A program made the position numbers and the translations under genes. 10,210 nucleotides of DNA from Alphaproteobacteria bacterium (GTDB lineage: Bacteria; Pseudomonadota; Alphaproteobacteria; Rhizobiales; Rhizobiaceae). The stretch is taken from the NCBI GenBank assembly GCA_017308345.1, contig JAFKFE010000540.1, positions 1 to 10,210 on the forward strand, read 5' to 3'. A model generated the notes under the pieces. That model saw only the letters and a list, made by a program, of their open reading frames with translations, was not told the origin of the DNA and searched no databases. Shown here in pieces: positions 7,264-10,210 of this stretch (position 1 is the first letter of the stretch; the number at the start of each line of letters is the position of its first letter).

Positions 7264-8888
7264 CCGAAGCCCTGCTTTCCGTCCGCGACTTGAGCGTTGC
7301 CTTCGGGCAAGGCGGCAGGCTGTCGATGGCCGTCGACCATGTGTCCTTCGATATCGGCAGGGGCGAGACCGTGGCGCTGGTCGGCGAATCCGGTTCCGGC
7401 AAGTCGGTCTCGGCGCTGTCGGTGCTGAAGCTGTTGCCTTACCCCATGGCCAGCCACCCGTCGGGCAAGATCCTGTTCCAGGGCGCCGACCTGCTGGCAG
7501 CCGGAGAAAAAGCCTTGCGCGGCGTGCGCGGCAACAAGATCACCATGATCTTCCAAGAGCCGATGACCTCGCTCAACCCGCTGCACACAGTCGAGCAGCA
7601 GATCGTCGAGGTGCTCAAGCTGCATCAGGGCCTCGGCGACCGGCAGGCCAGGGCGCGCGTGCTGGAGCTGCTCAACGAGGTCGGCATCCGCGAACCGGAA
7701 AAGCGGCTCGACGCCTATCCGCACCAGCTCTCCGGCGGCCAGCGCCAGCGCGTCATGATCGCCATGGCTTTGGCCAACGAGCCGGAGCTTCTGATCGCCG
7801 ACGAGCCGACGACGGCGCTCGACGTCACCGTGCAGGCGCAAATCCTTCAACTGCTCGCGGGCTTGAAAAGCCGCAAGGGCATGTCGATGCTGTTCATCAC
7901 CCACGACCTCGGCATCGTCAGGAAGATCGCCGACCGTGTCTGCGTGATGACCAAGGGCAAGATCGTCGAGACCGGGCCGACCAAGGAGATCTTCGCCAAT
8001 CCGCAGCACCCCTATACGAAGCATCTGCTGGCCGCCGAGCCGAAGGGCAGGCCGCCGGCGGCGAACGCGGACGCAAAGGCTGTGATGACCGGCAAGGACA
8101 TCAAGGTCTGGTTCCCGATCAAGAGGGGCTTCTTCCGCAAGACCGTCGACCATGTGAAGGCGGTGGACGGCATCGACGTCACCGTGCGCGCCGGCCAGAC
8201 GCTCGGCGTGGTCGGCGAGTCCGGTTCCGGCAAGACGACGCTGGGCCTGGCGCTGGCCCGGATGATCTCGTCGACGGGGACGATCAATTTCAATGCGCGC
8301 GACATCGACCAGCTTTCCTTCAGCGCCATGCGGCCGCTGCGGCGCGAGTTGCAGATCGTCTTCCAGGATCCGTTCGGTTCGTTGAGCCCGCGCATGTCCG
8401 TCGCCGAGATCATCGAGGAAGGACTGCGTGTTCACGAGCCGAGGCTCTCGCCCGACGAGCGTGACGACAAGGTCGTCCAAGTGCTGAACGAGGTCGGGCT
8501 CGATCCCGAGACGCGTTACCGCTACCCGCATGAATTTTCCGGCGGCCAGCGCCAGCGCGTCGCGATCGCGCGCGCCATGGTGCTCAACCCGCGCTTCGTG
8601 ATGCTCGACGAGCCGACCTCGGCGCTCGACATGAGCGTGCAGGCGCAAGTGGTCGATCTCCTGCGCAACCTTCAGGCCAGGCACAATCTCGCCTATCTCT
8701 TCATCAGCCATGACCTCAAGGTCGTCCGCGCCCTTGCCAATGACGTCATCGTCATGCGCAATGGCAAGGTCGTCGAAGCGGGACCTTCCGAACAGATTTT
8801 CGGCAGCCCGCAGACCGACTACACGCGGGCGCTGATGGCGGCGGCCTTCAAGATCGAGACGGCACCGACCGGCGTGGTCAGCGAATAG
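7260..8888 (+). CDS. yejF: Yej-type peptide ABC importer, duplicated ATPase subunit YejF
   Basis: A 542-residue cytoplasmic ATPase with two nucleotide-binding domains in one chain, which powers the YejB-YejE channel. Domain 1 has Walker A GESGSGKS (42-49), a Q-loop glutamine (Q99 in [11 protein letters not shown]), signature LSGGQRQR (157-164), Walker B LLIADEP (177-183) and switch His215. Domain 2 repeats the set: Walker A GESGSGKT (319-326), Q369 in [19 protein letters not shown] (426-433), Walker B FVMLDEP (446-452) and His484. All catalytic residues are present in both halves, so both ATP sites should be active. The [14 protein letters not shown] stretch after domain 1 is the oligopeptide-transporter ATPase C-terminal extension. 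The start overlaps the yejE stop as ATGA. No obvious terminator follows; the next gene begins 38 bp later, so read-through into it is possible. Confidence 0.95.
   Translation: MTEALLSVRDLSVAFGQGGRLSMAVDHVSFDIGRGETVALVGESGSGKSVSALSVLKLLPYPMASHPSGKILFQGADLLAAGEKALRGVRGNKITMIFQEPMTSLNPLHTVEQQIVEVLKLHQGLGDRQARARVLELLNEVGIREPEKRLDAYPHQLSGGQRQRVMIAMALANEPELLIADEPTTALDVTVQAQILQLLAGLKSRKGMSMLFITHDLGIVRKIADRVCVMTKGKIVETGPTKEIFANPQHPYTKHLLAAEPKGRPPAANADAKAVMTGKDIKVWFPIKRGFFRKTVDHVKAVDGIDVTVRAGQTLGVVGESGSGKTTLGLALARMISSTGTINFNARDIDQLSFSAMRPLRRELQIVFQDPFGSLSPRMSVAEIIEEGLRVHEPRLSPDERDDKVVQVLNEVGLDPETRYRYPHEFSGGQRQRVAIARAMVLNPRFVMLDEPTSALDMSVQAQVVDLLRNLQARHNLAYLFISHDLKVVRALANDVIVMRNGKVVEAGPSEQIFGSPQTDYTRALMAAAFKIETAPTGVVSE
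7731..8561 (+). repeat. 24-bp exact direct repeat encoding the two ABC signature motifs
   Basis: The bases at 7731-7754 and 8538-8561 are identical over 24 positions and encode the SGGQRQRV of each ATPase domain. The copies are 807 bp apart, a multiple of three. The two Walker A regions are also nearly identical in DNA. This reflects domain duplication plus strong constraint and codon bias, not a mobile repeat. Confidence 0.75.
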
Positions 8889-8926
8889 GCTTGGCTGGAC
8901 CGAGGTAACAAGGACTGAATCCGCAA

Positions 8927-9758
8927 ATGGAAAAAGGCAAAATCCTGCTTGCCGTCACGGCCTTTCATCCGCAGCGCTGGCACCAGTTGCTGGCGGCCGA
9001 GCGCGAGGTGGTGCTGGAGCCGGCCGGCGCCAACGATCCCTCGATCGCCTACGCGGTGGTGTGGAAGCACAAGCCGAACCTGCTCTCCGGGCTGCCCAAC
9101 CTGCGAGCCATCTTCTCGGTCGGCGCGGGCGTCGACCATATCTTCGCCGATCCCGGCCTGCCCAACGTGCCGATCGTCAGGGTCGTCGCCGACAATCTCA
9201 CCCAATACATGACCGAATATGTCGTCTGGCGGGTGCTCGATCACCACCGGCACGGCATGCTCTATCGGGCACAGCAGCCAAAGAAGATTTAACGGCTGGT
9301 CGCGCACCGAGCGGCCGATGAAGGGCGTTTCGAGCTATTCCGGGGAGGCCGGGCTGATCCCCTTCCTCAACGCCACCGATATCCTCGTCGTGCTGTTGCC
9401 GCTGACGCCGCATACGCAAGGCATCATCAACTACGGCGTGCTGAAGGAACTGCGCCGGCGCAACGGCCTTGGCGGCGCGGTGCTGATCAATGCCGGTCGC
9501 GGCCGGCTGCAGAAGGATGCCGACATATTGCGCGCGCTGGACGACGGCACGCTGAAGGAAGCGAGCCTCGACGTGTTCGAGGTCGAGCCGCTGCCGAAGA
9601 CCAGCCCGCTGTGGAGCCATCCGAAAGTCTTCATCACGCCGCACGCGGCCGCGACCTCGGACCCGGCCCACCTGGCGCCGATCATGCTTCGCCAGATGGA
9701 TGCCTTCGAGCGCGGCGAAAAGCTGGACAATCTGGTCGACCGCAACGCGGGTTATTAG
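8927..9758 (+). pseudogene. ghrA: GhrA-type D-2-hydroxyacid dehydrogenase (glyoxylate/hydroxypyruvate reductase), internally deleted and frameshifted
   Basis: Intact relatives reduce glyoxylate and hydroxypyruvate with NADPH in the cytoplasm. The first 121 codons (8927-9289) encode a normal N-terminal half: YAVVWKHKPNLLSGLPNLRAIFSVGAGVDHI and VADNLTQYMTEYVVWRVLDHHR. That frame hits TAA at 9290-9292. The family sequence resumes at once in another frame (from about 9291: NGWSRTERPMKGV) and runs to TAG at 9756-9758. The C-terminal half keeps the catalytic Arg (9498-9500, in NAGRGRLQ), Glu (9585-9587, in DVFEVEPLP) and His (9642-9644, in TPHAAAT). What is missing between QQPKKI and NGWSRT is about 36 residues that contain the GxGxxG dinucleotide-binding loop. 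The two pieces total about 277 codons against roughly 310 in the family. Without the cofactor loop neither piece should be active. An assembly gap is the main alternative to a true deletion. Confidence 0.87.
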
Positions 9759-10210
9759 TCGAGAGGCAAACCCCAGTCGCGGAAGCATTGCTTGATCGCC
9801 CGCACGGAGGTGAGCTGCAACTTCGGCAGGTCAAGCTCATCGAACATCGCGCCGTACCGCTCGCGATTTCGCGGCGTGACCACGGCGATATGGTGGATCA
9901 TGTCCCATTTGACGCTGTCGCGTCCGCCTTCCAGGGCGCCGTGCCGCCTGGTCTCGAACAGTGTTCGCCGAAAGTACCGCAACAGGCTCGCGGGCGTGGA
10001 GATATCCAGCAGGATCAAGCCTGTCGCGCGCCGCAGGCGCTGCGGCAGGCAAACCGAGTAGTTTCCGTCCATCACCCAGCGCTCGCCGGCGATTGCCGCA
10101 TCGTGCAGGGCCACGAACTCGTTCCTTGGACGCGGCTCCCAATCCGTATCGGGAAGGTGATGTAGCTGATCGAGGTGAATGGCCTCGAAGCCGAGCTTGC
10201 GCGCAACCGC
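9755..10210 (-). CDS. P-loop NTPase / adenylate-kinase-like 'topology modulation protein', 3' part only
   Basis: The frame is open from the right edge to TAA at 9757-9755, giving the last 151 residues; the start and the expected N-terminal Walker A loop lie outside the window. The visible part matches small P-loop kinase-like proteins annotated as topology modulation protein or FlaR-like. It has LDQLHHLPDTDWEPRPRNEF (the H-x-D-pattern and P-x-W region), then AAIAGERWVMDGNYSVCLPQRLRRATGLILLDI (a substrate-lid and core-strand pattern) and a basic LLRYFRRTLFETRRHG segment. Inside the window an apparent GTG start at 10114 is only an internal valine, because the homology continues upstream of it. 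No biological substrate is established for the family as far as I know, so I give no gene symbol. It converges on the dehydrogenase pseudogene with a four-base stop-to-stop overlap. Confidence 0.78.
   Translation of the reverse strand, partial: AVARKLGFEAIHLDQLHHLPDTDWEPRPRNEFVALHDAAIAGERWVMDGNYSVCLPQRLRRATGLILLDISTPASLLRYFRRTLFETRRHGALEGGRDSVKWDMIHHIAVVTPRNRERYGAMFDELDLPKLQLTSVRAIKQCFRDWGLPLD

Noticed and set aside
7074..8711. Minus-strand open frame (545 codons) opposite YejF
   Set aside because: Shadow of the ATPase gene, with no start signal or motif of its own.
1242..8888. Generic Opp/Dpp dipeptide transporter
   Set aside because: The gene order with a single duplicated ATPase, the YejB opening and closing motifs and the YejE N-terminus (LSPLNRRRWQNF...NRRGYWSLWIF) fit Yej specifically; Opp/Dpp systems normally encode two separate ATPases.
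8889..8926. Terminator between yejF and the dehydrogenase remnant
   Set aside because: No stem longer than a few bases and no T-run is present in these 38 bp.
8927..9758. Programmed frameshift joining the two dehydrogenase frames
   Set aside because: A frameshift could join the frames but would not restore the ~36 missing residues with the cofactor-binding loop, and no slippery heptamer with a downstream structure is evident at the junction.
9611..10165. Plus-strand open frame (184 codons) crossing the dehydrogenase end and the right-edge gene
   Set aside because: It overlaps the well-matched C-terminal half of the dehydrogenase in another frame and is antisense to the P-loop protein; nothing in the translation resembles a known fold.
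1..10210. CRISPR array, tRNA, rRNA, insertion sequence or attachment site
   Set aside because: No regularly spaced repeats, cloverleaf-like segments, transposase sequences or flanking target duplications were found on reading both strands.

Overview
The window looks like a chromosomal segment of a rhizobial alphaproteobacterium (order Hyphomicrobiales). Mesorhizobium or a close relative is my best guess, from the high GC content, the protein sequences and the gene neighbourhood. I assigned this by recognition, not by a database search.

Layout, left to right. The 5' end of kdsB (CMP-Kdo synthetase, lipopolysaccharide core) is on the minus strand and runs off the left edge. A 193-bp divergent intergenic region separates it from cycM, a membrane-anchored class I cytochrome c on the plus strand, which ends at a perfect 12-bp-stem intrinsic terminator. 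Next is a tightly packed five-gene plus-strand operon (1242-8888) for a Yej-type peptide ABC importer: two tandem YejA-like periplasmic binding proteins (the first with a Sec signal, the second with a twin-arginine signal), the permeases YejB and YejE, and YejF with two ATPase domains in one chain. Downstream is a GhrA-type D-2-hydroxyacid dehydrogenase gene. It has lost roughly 100-110 bp, including the NAD(P)-binding glycine motif, and is frameshifted, so I call it a pseudogene. Converging on it from the right edge is a partial P-loop kinase-like gene ('topology modulation protein' type) whose stop overlaps the dehydrogenase stop.

How it works together. The Yej proteins should form one importer in which YejA1 and YejA2 capture oligopeptide-type ligands in the periplasm and deliver them to the YejB-YejE channel powered by YejF. 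Related systems import microcin C in E. coli and have been linked to tolerance of host antimicrobial peptides in Brucella and Sinorhizobium. The reading frames are chained by TGATG or ATGA overlaps. The only gap (between YejA2 and YejB) is bridged by a nine-codon open frame that begins one base after the YejA2 stop and ends in the same TGATG at the YejB start.

I see no RNA genes, insertion sequences, prophage genes, CRISPR arrays or clear signs of horizontal transfer. This is mostly an ordinary core-genome region. The points worth a second look are the broken dehydrogenase, the Sec/Tat split of the paired binding proteins and the mini-ORF bridge.
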